Shown piece by piece: positions 1 to 9,126 of a stretch of 36,859 nt of DNA (positions are counted from its first letter, which is position 1; each line of letters starts with the position of its first letter). The notes under the pieces were generated by a model. The model was not told the DNA's origin. It saw only the letters and a program-made list of their open reading frames with translations, and did not search any database. The stretch is from positions 1 to 36,859 of the IMG/VR virus record IMGVR_UViG_3300009786_002507. One strand, 5' to 3'. The DNA comes from a virus. The translations under genes and the position numbers were made by a program.

Positions 1-3000
1 GGCACAGTAATGAACGAAGAAAGATACTGTGAATTAGAAGTTTGGAATGATAGTATTAATATGTTTATAACAACATATTTCTTCTGGGTTAAAGATAAAA
101 CAGATATACCAGGAGTCGACTTTAGATCGCGCAGTGCAATTGATGTTAGAAATTATATTACTAATCCAACAAAACAAGGATTATCTTGGTATGCACCAAT
201 TAGTCATAATTATGAATGGACTGAAGAAATTGCAATTACTAATACAAATACAACACAAACAATTGGACTTACAGTGTTGGCAACCGAAATTGCTTCTGTA
301 ACAATAAATGGTGTTAAAGTTAACTGGGCCATGGGTATGGCAAACACAGATGGTAAAATAAACACAATTATCTTAATGTCTGCACCAACAATTAATGATT
401 CGTTGCGTATTGGTTACAAGCGAAGTGGCGGGGCAATGATTGTTAATAATATTGATCATTTGCTAACCATTGAAGATTCGGTATTACAATTACGATATAA
501 TACAAAACCAACCGAAGGCAATGTTCATAAACAATGGACCTTAATTAGGCCTGGTGATCCTCGTAGTTCTGTTCCACCACAATTTATTAATAAGTTTATT
601 GATAGTATAACTGGTTATGATATTACAGGATTAGTAATACCAGATTCAACTATTTTAAATGATATTGAAAAATATGGTACTTTAACAAGGCCTAGACAAA
701 CGTGGTTTAAAGATGTTAAAAAGGCTAGAAAAGAACTAGTAACATTTCTTAATATAAAACTAGCACCATTAGCGTTAGACGATGAAAGAATAGCATGGGA
801 TGCTAGTATTAGTTCATCTTTAATTACAACAGAAGACTGGTATGGAGTAAAAGAAAGCGTTACTAGTGACGAAGGCATTACTACAAATACACATTGGAAT
901 ACTGACACTGCCGTTGTTAAATATACTGTTAATACAGTTACAGAACGCAATGCATTAACAAATATGGTTATGGGCGATATTGTAAAAGTAATTAATGCAG
1001 GTAGTAATAGATGGAAATTATATCAGTTTGCTGGTTGGGGTATTTTAACTTCTTGGATAGCAATTGCCTCAGAAAAAGCAACAAGACAATTTGCAACAAC
1101 TATATACACAGATGATTTAACAATAACACAATCAACTGAATTGCGTACTATTATTAATGCATTATTCAATAACGTGTTTATTGCCGATTGGTATGTTTAT
1201 AAAAATGAAACTATTTTTAATATGATTAATTATGTTCTTTCAGAACAATCCGAAATTGATTGGATATTTAAATCAACCTATGCAACAACAACTGTTACTG
1301 AAAATGATATAGCACAAAAAGATAAATGGAAGGTTGACTTATTACCAAATACACAAGAATATATTAATGAGGTAAAACCTTATTCATCGAAGATTCGATC
1401 ACTTACTGGTGTAAAAAGTATTAAGTTGGATCCAGCAAAGACTCATTCAACAGACTTTGACAATCCACCATATAAAGATATATTGGGTATTTTTGGAACT
1501 GCTAATACTGTTATACCATTACAAACAAGTATTATTGATCATTTGCCTACATTACAATCTGGTATATATTCAGATTATTTTGCAAATAAAAATAATACAA
1601 ATAAAATTCGTGCAACAACTATTAAAATGCATTTTGATAGAATTCATCCAACTATGGAAGAACCTAAAACATATACTTCTGGTGTTGGTACAATTGCTGG
1701 TGTTGATTCTCGTCCAGTGCGCCGTACATTTATAAAAACAGAACGAGAAAGAGAAGTTGACCTATTACAATCAATTGTTAGTGCTTCGGGTGTTGGTGTA
1801 TCAAGTGCTACACAAATTGGCGGCGCTTTACATCGAATTCTTAAATATTCCTTAAACAGAGGCGATGGCGCCGGCGGAATTAGCGGTATTATAAAAACAT
1901 TAGTTAATTTTAAATTAACAGTTGATACTGATATTGCAAACCATTATATTATTGTAAGCAATGGATTGAACTCATTAGCATCATTAACATATGAACATTT
2001 AACAAGCAAAATTGAACAAACTGATACGTATTATACAGGAATGAATCTTACAATTAGCGAGGCTGTTGCAAGATATGATTATGATCAAAACTCAGTATTG
2101 CGTGCAGGCCCGGATGATATTGCGCCTTTTGGTACAGAACCAGCACCAGGCAAAGCGAGCGAAGCACAAAATAAAATTAATATCTTTATCAACAGATATG
2201 AGAATGGGTTAACCGCAATAAGAGAAAAATTATATGATGTTAATGGCAGTTTAAATAGTGATTTAAAACTTCAAATAGAAGATTCATCACGGTTCACCAC
2301 TGCAATTGTTGGTCCTGAAGCAGATACCTGGGGATGGGACAGCGACGTTTGGGATCATCATGAACATGACGCCAAAACAGGCCAAGATGTTCCTGTTCGA
2401 TCCTGGGACGAAGGCGGCAACTTAGATATAAATTACAGTGAGTTTAATAATTATAGTTCAGAAAAATTAATATCTGGGGATAAAGTAGGCTGGCATATAT
2501 TTGATTTAGCAACCCGTGCAGGTATTGAAACAGTTAAGTATAGTACAAAATACATTTATGTCCAGGCCAGCGGCCTGCCAGATCACAAATATGGACCGTT
2601 CCCAAATGCAAATAATCCAAACACAGTAAAAAATCAAAATGCACTTTGGAAAATTCCATTAGAAGTTGTAGTACCAATTACAGCAGATAAAGAAGTAGTG
2701 CCGATGGGTGCAATAGCGATCGCACGAAATGGTGTTGTATTTTTTAATCCAAAAAGTACTAGTACATATTTAAATGAAGACATATGGCATGAGAATGCAG
2801 TTACAACCGAAACTGGTATTGATGACGAATACGGTCATGCCGATGAAACTAATCGATATCATTATCATCAAAATCCAAAAGCAATGTATGATGATTCATC
2901 ATATGCACATAGTCCATTACTAGGATATGCGTTTGACGGTGTTCCAATTTATGGGCCACGTAGTTTTACAAATACCAACGGTACTGGCGAAATACAACGT

Positions 3001-4176
3001 ATGCGATCTAGTTATAGATTAAAATCTGGTACAAGAACTGCTATTGGTAGTGAATCTGTTCCATCAGGTAACTATGATGGAAAGTATATAGAAGATTATG
3101 AATACGTAAATGGCTTAGGCAATTTAGATCAGTATAATGGTCGTAGTGCAATTACACCAGAATATCCAAGCGGTGTATATGCATATTATATTACAGTTGA
3201 TGATTTGGGTGCTAGTGCATATCCATATATTATAGGTACAAAATATTATGGAAGACCACTTATCGAAAATTATCTAACAGAAGCACCACCAACAATTACT
3301 GAGGATATTCCAGTACAAGATAGGTACTTATCAAATGTATCAACAGATAGAAACGACCGGGATAGTAAAGGATTTCAACGGCCACAATACGAACAACATC
3401 CAGAAGAGTTTATCCCAATTGCTCCTAAGGAAGGATTACAAATTACTACGCAGACTCATGCTGTTTCTGTAAAATTTGCTGGTACATTTACTAGATCAGC
3501 AAGCGGTTATGCTACAGTCTCTGGCGGCGGAGTTACAGGAATTACTATAACCGATCCTGGTGCAGGATATACTAGTGTTAATGTTGTAATAAGCGGATCT
3601 TATGCTACATCAGTAAGCCCATTGCCAAGCGGTTGTACTGCAACTGCTACAATTGGTACTGGTGCTGATGCTGGTAAGATTACATCAGCAACAGTTACAG
3701 CGCCTGGTACAAACTACTTTGATTTAGCACTTAGTTGGAGACAATATTATGATGCTAATGCAGAAAAGAGAATTTATGCTCTTGGCGACGAAACAAGTAC
3801 AACACTTACAAGTAATTTAACTAAAGGTGGCACAGAAATACAAGTTACCGATGTAACAAAATTACCAATGCCGGTTGCAGATTCATACAACAAAGGTTTT
3901 GCTACTCCGGGAGTGGTGTTTATTGGCACCGAAAGAATTGAATATTTTGATGTTGATGTAGCAAATAATAAACTATTAGACTGCCGCCGCGGCACAGTAA
4001 CTACATCAGATGAATCACACACAACTGGCACAAATATATATGGCATTACAAGTATTAATACAATGACTGGCAATTACGAAACTATGTGGGCACCACATAA
4101 TACATACGGGTTAACCAATTCGGGAAGTTCCGAAGCAAGATTTTTGCGGGACAATAAAGGTACTGCATTAACATAA
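1..4176 (+). CDS. Large virion structural protein with YHYH domain (5' end probably missing)
   Basis: The reading frame is open from the first base of the window. The first ATG is at 10, with only nine open bases before it, so this is probably the C-terminal part of a longer protein (about 1390 residues seen). It contains a YHYH domain: counting from the ATG at 10, the YHYH motif is residues 950-953, followed by GYAFDGVPIYGP near 973-983, inside a domain spanning about 885-990. Near residues 1165-1230 there are Gly/Ser/Thr-rich beta-type units (ITDPGAGYTS and similar). No signal peptide or membrane segment is evident. YHYH domains occur in large phage and bacterial surface proteins; their exact activity is not settled. 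The next genes are tail-type proteins on the same strand, so I infer a tail, baseplate or fibre component. The family beyond YHYH is not recognised. Confidence 0.72.
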   Translation, partial: GTVMNEERYCELEVWNDSINMFITTYFFWVKDKTDIPGVDFRSRSAIDVRNYITNPTKQGLSWYAPISHNYEWTEEIAITNTNTTQTIGLTVLATEIASVTINGVKVNWAMGMANTDGKINTIILMSAPTINDSLRIGYKRSGGAMIVNNIDHLLTIEDSVLQLRYNTKPTEGNVHKQWTLIRPGDPRSSVPPQFINKFIDSITGYDITGLVIPDSTILNDIEKYGTLTRPRQTWFKDVKKARKELVTFLNIKLAPLALDDERIAWDASISSSLITTEDWYGVKESVTSDEGITTNTHWNTDTAVVKYTVNTVTERNALTNMVMGDIVKVINAGSNRWKLYQFAGWGILTSWIAIASEKATRQFATTIYTDDLTITQSTELRTIINALFNNVFIADWYVYKNETIFNMINYVLSEQSEIDWIFKSTYATTTVTENDIAQKDKWKVDLLPNTQEYINEVKPYSSKIRSLTGVKSIKLDPAKTHSTDFDNPPYKDILGIFGTANTVIPLQTSIIDHLPTLQSGIYSDYFANKNNTNKIRATTIKMHFDRIHPTMEEPKTYTSGVGTIAGVDSRPVRRTFIKTEREREVDLLQSIVSASGVGVSSATQIGGALHRILKYSLNRGDGAGGISGIIKTLVNFKLTVDTDIANHYIIVSNGLNSLASLTYEHLTSKIEQTDTYYTGMNLTISEAVARYDYDQNSVLRAGPDDIAPFGTEPAPGKASEAQNKINIFINRYENGLTAIREKLYDVNGSLNSDLKLQIEDSSRFTTAIVGPEADTWGWDSDVWDHHEHDAKTGQDVPVRSWDEGGNLDINYSEFNNYSSEKLISGDKVGWHIFDLATRAGIETVKYSTKYIYVQASGLPDHKYGPFPNANNPNTVKNQNALWKIPLEVVVPITADKEVVPMGAIAIARNGVVFFNPKSTSTYLNEDIWHENAVTTETGIDDEYGHADETNRYHYHQNPKAMYDDSSYAHSPLLGYAFDGVPIYGPRSFTNTNGTGEIQRMRSSYRLKSGTRTAIGSESVPSGNYDGKYIEDYEYVNGLGNLDQYNGRSAITPEYPSGVYAYYITVDDLGASAYPYIIGTKYYGRPLIENYLTEAPPTITEDIPVQDRYLSNVSTDRNDRDSKGFQRPQYEQHPEEFIPIAPKEGLQITTQTHAVSVKFAGTFTRSASGYATVSGGGVTGITITDPGAGYTSVNVVISGSYATSVSPLPSGCTATATIGTGADAGKITSATVTAPGTNYFDLALSWRQYYDANAEKRIYALGDETSTTLTSNLTKGGTEIQVTDVTKLPMPVADSYNKGFATPGVVFIGTERIEYFDVDVANNKLLDCRRGTVTTSDESHTTGTNIYGITSINTMTGNYETMWAPHNTYGLTNSGSSEARFLRDNKGTALT

Positions 4177-4197
4177 TATACTAATATAATTATCGTT

Positions 4198-4205
4198 GAT
4201 AAATA
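4198..4205 (+). promoter_or_regulatory. T4-type late promoter GATAAATA
   Basis: GATAAATA lies in the short gap after the first structural gene. T4 late promoters have a TATAAATA box at about -13 to -6, which predicts transcription start at 4211, three bases before the ATG at 4214. No ribosome binding site precedes that ATG. Inferred from the match and its position. Confidence 0.6.
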
Positions 4206-4213
4206 CTTATAGA

Positions 4214-4933
4214 ATGAGCGACATGATGGAAAAAGAAATTAAAAAAACAGAACAAGAGCAACCAATTGATGATATTGGCGGAGTTCAAATGCAGGGGCAC
4301 ATCTTAATACGTGATATTACAGATGAAGAGAAGCCTATTGAACTGGTTAACAAGCGTAATGCAATTCATTACGGTAATATGGCGCACTTTCTTGCACAAA
4401 GTTTAGCAGGAAAAGCCAATTATGATATCCATTATATGGGATTTGGCACCGGTGGTTCAAGTGTCAATGCTTTAGGAACAATTACATATAAAACAACAAA
4501 TGTTTCTGAAGCACCAGATGTTACTCCTGTGTCAAGTTTACATACTTTAAAATATTTTAAAGTTGTTGATGATTTGGCACCAAGTAATATTGCTACCTCA
4601 ACAAACAAAATTGAAGTAACAAAAAGTACAACAAGTTATACAGATATTAAAGTAACTTGTACATTAGATTTTGGCGAGCCAAGTACACAACAAGATTTTG
4701 ATAATAGTGCTGGCAATGCTGATGATACTGATTTTGTGTTTGATGAATTAGGATTGTTTAGTTTAGATCCATCAACAGGTAATGAAATAGTAGGTGATGC
4801 AACAGCCTCAGCCACTCATACTGACTTTGCATCGAAGTGTTTTATGTTAACACACGTAATTTTTCATCCTGTACAAAAATCATTAAATAGAATAATTGAA
4901 GTAGTGTATACACTACGAATACAAATGAGTTAA
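4214..4933 (+). CDS. Phage tail-associated structural protein, unknown family
   Basis: Predicted protein of 239 residues. An upstream TTG at 4196 would extend it by six codons, but that TTG overlaps the late promoter box, so the ATG at 4214 (MSDMMEKE) is preferred; ATGs at 4223 and 4226 are also possible. The N-terminus is charged. The body is Thr/Ser/Asp-rich with predicted beta character (MGFGTGGSSVNALG, VFDELGLFSLDPSTG), resembling small tail or fibre-associated proteins of marine T4-like phages. It follows a huge structural protein and precedes a tail fibre gene by 10 bases, so it is probably co-expressed with the fibre. I cannot assign a specific virion role. No catalytic motif was seen. 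Confidence 0.7.
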   Translation: MSDMMEKEIKKTEQEQPIDDIGGVQMQGHILIRDITDEEKPIELVNKRNAIHYGNMAHFLAQSLAGKANYDIHYMGFGTGGSSVNALGTITYKTTNVSEAPDVTPVSSLHTLKYFKVVDDLAPSNIATSTNKIEVTKSTTSYTDIKVTCTLDFGEPSTQQDFDNSAGNADDTDFVFDELGLFSLDPSTGNEIVGDATASATHTDFASKCFMLTHVIFHPVQKSLNRIIEVVYTLRIQMS

Positions 4934-4943
4934 GAGAGGAAAA

Positions 4944-6818
4944 ATGACATATACAATTAATACATTCGATGGAAACTTTTTAACAAATGTTTCCCCGGGT
5001 ACTGTAGATACAACTGCAAGTTCTCTTACTCTTCTAGGTAAAAACTATAGCGGCTATGGTGCGTTAGTTGCGAGCAATTTTGTATATTTAACTGAAAATT
5101 TTGCAAAAACATCTGCTCCTGCAAACCCACTTAAAGGCCAATTATGGTACGACAAGAGTGAGAATATGCTTAAAGTTTGCGGTACAGCAGGCGATGCAAA
5201 TTCGTTTAAAAGATTAGGAGTGACGGTGTCAGCAAGTGAGCCAGCATCTTCACTAGAGGGAGACTTGTTCTTTGATACAGGTCAAAAACAATTAAAAGTT
5301 AAAAGTGGATCAGCGTTTATTAACGCAACTACACCAGGTGATTACGGTGCAAAACTAGAGTTTGTTAAAGTAACATCAACTACTGATATTACAAGTACAG
5401 ATTCAACTGATATTAAAACAGTTGTAGCAATGGTTGTTAGAGATCCAGCATTACCAACTGCAACTATTACAGCAGATATGATTATTGCTGTTTGGGCACA
5501 AGAAACATTTTGGTTTAAAGCAACAGAACCGTCAGGGCAAGGCGAACAAGATCTTGTTACAGCGGTTCATGGAGCAACTGACACTGATGCAAGTCTTGCT
5601 AATAATAGTAAACTTACAAGAGGTATGAATGTTAATACAGCATATACAGATGCTACTGTTAACCAATCGTCTGATTCAATTAAATTAGGCGGACAATTAC
5701 CAAGTTATTACTTAGATTATGCAAACTTTACTAATTCAGCAGTTGCAACATTTGTTAAAACTGATGGTAATTCATTACCTAATTCCGATAACTCGCACAA
5801 TATCGGTTCAGGTAGCGCACGTTTTGCAAATATTTACAGTACAACCTTTATAGGTGATTTAACTGGTAATGCTTCAACTGCAACAAATTCAACGCAACTA
5901 AATGGTAACGCCTCGACGTTCTATACTAATGCTGGTAACTTAGCATCAGGCACAGTTCCATCAGGAAGATTAACTGGTACTTACGCCATTAGTATTAGTG
6001 GTACAGCCGCTAATGCAACTGACTCCGCTTCTTTAGGTGGTGTTAGTGCGGCAGGTTATGTTTCTACTTCAGGCAATCAAACAGTTGCTGGTATTAAAAC
6101 ATTTAGTAACGATGTTATAATGTCAGGTAATTTAACAATTAATGGTACTACAACAACTGTTAATACAACAACTGTTTCAATTGAAGATAACATTATGCAA
6201 CTAGCATCGGGTAACTCCGGCGCTTCAGCAACATACATCGGCATACAGGCAGAGCGTGGTGCTACAGATGCATACTTTGTTTGGGAAGAATCATCGGACA
6301 AGTGGAGAGCAACAACTTCAGCAGATGGTACAACTCACACAGATGCAGACTTTCAATGTGCTACATTAACTGCCTCAACAGGCATGACAGCGGTATATGC
6401 TGATATTGCAGAACGTTTCCATACTGATGAGGTATTAGAAGCAGGTACATTGGTTGAAATCGGCGGAGTAAACGAAGTTACAAAAACTAAAACTTTTTGC
6501 TCAACAAATGTTTTTGGTGTTGTTTCAAAAGATCCAGCACTTAAAATGAATTCTACAGCAGGTACAAGTACTACACACCCATACGTTGCTTTGAGTGGTA
6601 GATTAGATGTTAAAGTTGTAGGTAGGGTTAATAAAGGCGATCGTTTAATTGCAAGCGAAGTTGAAGGCGTTGCACAAGCATTACGTCAAGATTTTATTAG
6701 GCATTGCAAAGACACAAATAGTGACGCATACATGTGGGGCGTCGTTGGTCGTGCTTTAGAAACTAAAGAGACAGACGGAATAGGTTTAGTAGAAGCGTAT
6801 ATCCAAGCGCGAGCATAA
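4944..6818 (+). CDS. Tail-fibre-like protein
   Basis: Predicted protein of 624 residues with a good Shine-Dalgarno sequence (AGAGGA) just upstream of the ATG. The N-terminal 120 residues hold two short units of the type PLKGQLWYDKSENMLKV and LEGDLFFDTGQKQLKV, common in marine T4-like fibre proteins. The middle (about 265-420) has the low-complexity collar of fibre shafts, with NIGSGSARFANIYS, GDLTGNASTAT and repeated GNAST / SGTAANAT units. The C-terminal domain (from ADIAERF at 486 to the end) ends with VALSGRLDVKVVG, KGDRLIAS and VVGRALETKE, a fibre-tip type domain often described as peptidase G2-like. It probably forms a trimeric fibre that binds the host; host range cannot be read from the sequence. 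It is followed by an intrinsic terminator. Confidence 0.82.
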   Translation: MTYTINTFDGNFLTNVSPGTVDTTASSLTLLGKNYSGYGALVASNFVYLTENFAKTSAPANPLKGQLWYDKSENMLKVCGTAGDANSFKRLGVTVSASEPASSLEGDLFFDTGQKQLKVKSGSAFINATTPGDYGAKLEFVKVTSTTDITSTDSTDIKTVVAMVVRDPALPTATITADMIIAVWAQETFWFKATEPSGQGEQDLVTAVHGATDTDASLANNSKLTRGMNVNTAYTDATVNQSSDSIKLGGQLPSYYLDYANFTNSAVATFVKTDGNSLPNSDNSHNIGSGSARFANIYSTTFIGDLTGNASTATNSTQLNGNASTFYTNAGNLASGTVPSGRLTGTYAISISGTAANATDSASLGGVSAAGYVSTSGNQTVAGIKTFSNDVIMSGNLTINGTTTTVNTTTVSIEDNIMQLASGNSGASATYIGIQAERGATDAYFVWEESSDKWRATTSADGTTHTDADFQCATLTASTGMTAVYADIAERFHTDEVLEAGTLVEIGGVNEVTKTKTFCSTNVFGVVSKDPALKMNSTAGTSTTHPYVALSGRLDVKVVGRVNKGDRLIASEVEGVAQALRQDFIRHCKDTNSDAYMWGVVGRALETKETDGIGLVEAYIQARA

Positions 6819-6830
6819 AACTTTTATGCT
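6812..6830. repeat. Inverted repeat overlapping the fibre stop codon
   Basis: AGCATAAAA and TTTTATGCT flank a single C, a near-perfect palindrome that includes the TAA stop of the fibre gene (6816-6818). It sits just before the terminator hairpin and could protect the mRNA 3' end. The function is inferred. Confidence 0.45.
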
Positions 6831-6837
6831 AGAAAAG

Positions 6838-6863
6838 AGTCGGCATTTATGTCGGCTTTTTTT
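6838..6863 (+). terminator. Intrinsic terminator after the fibre gene
   Basis: AGUCGGC (6838-6844) pairs with GUCGGCU (6851-6857) in a seven-pair stem containing two G-U pairs, with the six-base loop AUUUAU. Seven T residues follow (6857-6863). The location, 20 bases after a stop codon, fits rho-independent termination. Confidence 0.75.
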
Positions 6864-6881
6864 GTGACTACACTATATATT

Positions 6882-6889
6882 GATAAATA
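6882..6889 (+). promoter_or_regulatory. T4-type late promoter GATAAATA
   Basis: GATAAATA lies 18 bases after the T-run of the previous terminator. By late promoter geometry transcription would start at 6895, giving a 118-base leader before the ATG at 7013. This is the same box found before gene starts elsewhere in the window. Confidence 0.65.
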
Positions 6890-6894
6890 TTACT

Positions 6895-7012
6895 ATAACA
6901 AGTGTGGAACCTCAGACACTATAATAAACGTGGGTAATCGTACCAGTTACTGGTGCGTAATCGAGTGACGGTTATCCCCGCGTCGAAATGGGGGTAGTCC
7001 AGGAGAAAAAAT
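6895..7012 (+). ncRNA. Structured 5' leader RNA
   Basis: This leader of about 118 bases precedes the structural gene at 7013 and has clear pairing. Hairpin 1: AGUGU 6901-6905 with ACACU 6916-6920. Long helix: GGGUAAUCGU (6932-6941) with ACGGUUA-U-CCC (6968-6978), one bulged U and one G-U pair. Inside it is the hairpin ACCAG-UUA-CUGGU (6942-6954). A competing hairpin pairs CCCC (6976-6979) with GGGG (6990-6994), so the CCC tract can join either the long helix or this hairpin just before AGGAG (7001-7005). I do not recognise a known riboswitch or phage RNA family. It may control translation or mRNA stability of an abundant virion protein. Confidence 0.55.
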
Positions 7013-7927
7013 ATGACGTACTCTGCCGGTAATACGATTTTAGCAGCCGATTTTAATACATTTCATAATGATGTCGAAGACATCTTTGAAGATAACTACT
7101 CAGGTAGTGTCACTGCTGGAACGTTAATTTTCGGATATGGCGAAACTTTGCTACAAGCAGAAGTTTCAGCCGGTAATTCAATTACTGCCGCTCAATGGAA
7201 TAACTTATACATGATGATCCACAGATGTGCTGGTCATCAGGGTTCAAGTATTACATTAGGTGGTAGTGTTAGTGCAGGCCCGCGAACAGCAGGCGATACA
7301 GTTACAGCGGATGGCCAATTGGCGGCCGCCATTACTGAAATTAGAAATAATAAATTACTTGCTGATGCAAGTAACATGACACTAGCCGCAGTTAATAATA
7401 AATCTGGTTCAGCAACATGGACCGCATCAACTACACAGAGTTTTACACAAACTTTTGCAAGTTATGACGCCGCAAGGTTTTTCTTTAACCAAGGTGGTGA
7501 AATGAGATTTGACTTTAGTCGTTCAGGCGGCTCGTCTAACTCTCAAAATACAGCATGGACCGCATTAGGTACTGCTGTTGGAGTTGTTGCAGTAAAAGTT
7601 AACACTACTACTCAAACAGGTAGTGGTGGTACTACTGGTGACAGTTTTGATGACGTTGTAGTTAATGCTGGTACAACAAGGACTATGTTTACACAAGCAA
7701 GTCCCTCTGGTTCGTATTCAGCCAATAACTATAAAGTTCAATGTGCATCAAATGCCGCTAAGACAATTTATACTTGGACAATAACCTGGACTGATGGCCA
7801 CTCAAATGGTTTCTTCGATTCAGTTGATGGTACTTTGACTTCAGGTGTCGATTCGTTCAGAGCGACTGGTACTTACATTAATAGTGACGCACCATCATAC
7901 AGTGCTGGATCATTTAGTCAATCATAA
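7013..7927 (+). CDS. Virion structural protein, unknown family
   Basis: Predicted protein of 304 residues with a strong ribosome binding site (AGGAG seven bases before the ATG). It is rich in Gly, Ser, Thr and Ala, with an N-terminal region (AGNTILAADFNTFHNDVEDIF, then GNSITAAQWNNLYMMI) resembling small structural proteins of marine myoviruses. The C-terminal half looks like a beta-sandwich (MRFDFSRSGG, YTWTITWTDGHSNGFF). It has its own late promoter, a long folded leader and a terminator, so it is a single-gene unit, which fits high expression of a virion component. The exact role (fibre accessory, tail decoration or capsid decoration) is unknown. No catalytic motif was seen. Confidence 0.75.
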   Translation: MTYSAGNTILAADFNTFHNDVEDIFEDNYSGSVTAGTLIFGYGETLLQAEVSAGNSITAAQWNNLYMMIHRCAGHQGSSITLGGSVSAGPRTAGDTVTADGQLAAAITEIRNNKLLADASNMTLAAVNNKSGSATWTASTTQSFTQTFASYDAARFFFNQGGEMRFDFSRSGGSSNSQNTAWTALGTAVGVVAVKVNTTTQTGSGGTTGDSFDDVVVNAGTTRTMFTQASPSGSYSANNYKVQCASNAAKTIYTWTITWTDGHSNGFFDSVDGTLTSGVDSFRATGTYINSDAPSYSAGSFSQS

Positions 7928-7943
7928 TTTTAATTAAAATTAT
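7924..7943. repeat. Perfect AT-only palindrome after the structural gene
   Basis: A perfect 20-bp palindrome (ATAATTTTAA then TTAAAATTAT) overlaps the TAA stop at 7925-7927. It lies just upstream of the stronger terminator. It could be a second 3'-end hairpin; the function is inferred. Confidence 0.45.
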
Positions 7944-7955
7944 AAACCATAATTG

Positions 7956-7991
7956 ACCCCCTGGATAAGTAATTATACCAGGGGGTTTTTT
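7956..7991 (+). terminator. Intrinsic terminator merged with the next gene's start signals
   Basis: ACCCCCTGG (7956-7964) pairs perfectly with CCAGGGGGT (7978-7986) over nine bases, with a 13-base loop, followed by six T residues (7986-7991). The T-run ends directly at the ATG at 7992. The 3' arm supplies AGGGGG, usable as a ribosome binding site once transcription starts inside the loop. Confidence 0.85.
7964..7971 (+). promoter_or_regulatory. Late promoter variant GATAAGTA inside the terminator loop
   Basis: GATAAGTA matches the late box with one change (A to G). The predicted start is 7977, so the transcript begins ACCAGGGGG and lacks the 5' arm of the terminator. The same GATAAGTA variant precedes the gene at 35456. 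It would drive the twelve-gene operon to 18236. Confidence 0.5.
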
Positions 7992-8336
7992 ATGTCTGAT
8001 TTAGAAAAAGCATATGACTTTATTAATTTTAGAACAACAATTGTAAATCAAAAACATTTATTAATAGCACAAATCGAAGAGCGCCTGACCTGTCATTTAA
8101 ACGGCGGCACGTTTACAGCCGACCACGGACTTATTGCATTTATTGGCGACTTAATCGATTCAGGTTACGAACAATCACCTATACTAGATATTCATAATAA
8201 TCCAATTCTTATTGAAAACTTACAAGAGTTTAAAAATATGTTACTGTCATGTTATATTGAAACAGTACAAGATTATTGGAATGACTGGCAAAAAATTAGA
8301 AATGAGCGGGATTTAAAAAAGATAGCAGATGTCTAA
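7992..8336 (+). CDS. Small hypothetical protein opening the modification operon
   Basis: Predicted protein of 114 residues. A longer reading from 7953 would run through the terminator hairpin, so the ATG at 7992 is preferred; AGGGGG sits six bases upstream. It is mostly alpha-helical and charged (MSDLEKAYDFINFR, KIRNERDLKKIADV at the end). I see no known motif. It is the first gene of the twelve-gene operon and overlaps the following glycosyltransferase-like gene by eight bases, so translation is probably coupled. The function is unknown. Confidence 0.65.
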   Translation: MSDLEKAYDFINFRTTIVNQKHLLIAQIEERLTCHLNGGTFTADHGLIAFIGDLIDSGYEQSPILDIHNNPILIENLQEFKNMLLSCYIETVQDYWNDWQKIRNERDLKKIADV

Positions 8337-9126
8337 AGGAATATTAATCTTTGCATTTAACAACGAAAAGATCGATTACGAAAAAATTGCAAATGCAAAT
8401 AAATTAATGATCGAATATAATATGGATGTTCCTGTGCATATTATTTCTAAAACAACTGAAACTGTATCCTCTACTACACGACATTACAGAGATTACAATG
8501 AAACGTTATCATTCAATAACGGGTTACGTTGGGATGCTTTTCATTTATCACCATTTGACGAAACATTAGTTCTTGATGCAGATTATTTAATAATGAATAA
8601 CCGGTTAAATGCTATTTGGGGAAATGTAAACTCATTAATGATGAATACACAAATACAACCATTATATGCTAACGAATTTATTGAAAACGATCGTCTTAAT
8701 GCTGGTGGTATTAATATGGCATGGGCAACTGCAATTTATTTTAAAAAAACAAAACTGGCCGAAACATTCTTTACATTAATGAAACACGTTCACGACAACT
8801 ACCTTTATTATAGACAAGTGTATGAACTTGAAGGTAATTTATATCGTAATGATTTTTCGGCTAGTATTGCTCGGCATATGTTAAACGGCTTTACCGAAAA
8901 CACAACAGCCGACATTCCGTCATTACCAACTAAAAAAATTGTTACAGCAAAAGCAGAAGATGAAATCATTCAATTTAACGGCATTAATAAAGTTAAAGTT
9001 AAAATTTCAAAACCTGAACGGTTAAATGAGTACATAGTTAATTCAGTAAAACATACTAATATACATTTTTTAAACAAAAAAACAATACTAGATAATTATG
9101 ATTCAATTGTAGATTTATACTCATGA
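8329..9126 (+). CDS. Glycosyltransferase-like protein (GT-A fold type)
   Basis: Predicted protein of 265 residues. The key signature is LVLDADYLIMN at about residues 80-90, a DxD-type motif (D83, D85) after a hydrophobic strand, as in GT-A nucleotide-sugar transferases where it binds metal and sugar nucleotide. The later block LNAGGINMAWATAIYFKK (about 124-141) fits the region after the acceptor loop in GT8-like enzymes. It overlaps both neighbours (eight bases upstream, ATGA downstream) and is followed by a second DAD protein. It probably transfers a sugar to a virion or host-surface target. Assignment to a GT family is uncertain and the sugar is unknown. Confidence 0.62.
   Translation: MSKGILIFAFNNEKIDYEKIANANKLMIEYNMDVPVHIISKTTETVSSTTRHYRDYNETLSFNNGLRWDAFHLSPFDETLVLDADYLIMNNRLNAIWGNVNSLMMNTQIQPLYANEFIENDRLNAGGINMAWATAIYFKKTKLAETFFTLMKHVHDNYLYYRQVYELEGNLYRNDFSASIARHMLNGFTENTTADIPSLPTKKIVTAKAEDEIIQFNGINKVKVKISKPERLNEYIVNSVKHTNIHFLNKKTILDNYDSIVDLYS

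Noticed and set aside
615-950. Minus-strand open frame of 111 residues inside the large structural gene
   Set aside because: Antisense to a well-formed coding region, with no promoter or ribosome binding site.
4196-4213. TTG start for the 239-residue tail-associated protein
   Set aside because: It overlaps the late promoter box and would lie upstream of the predicted transcription start.
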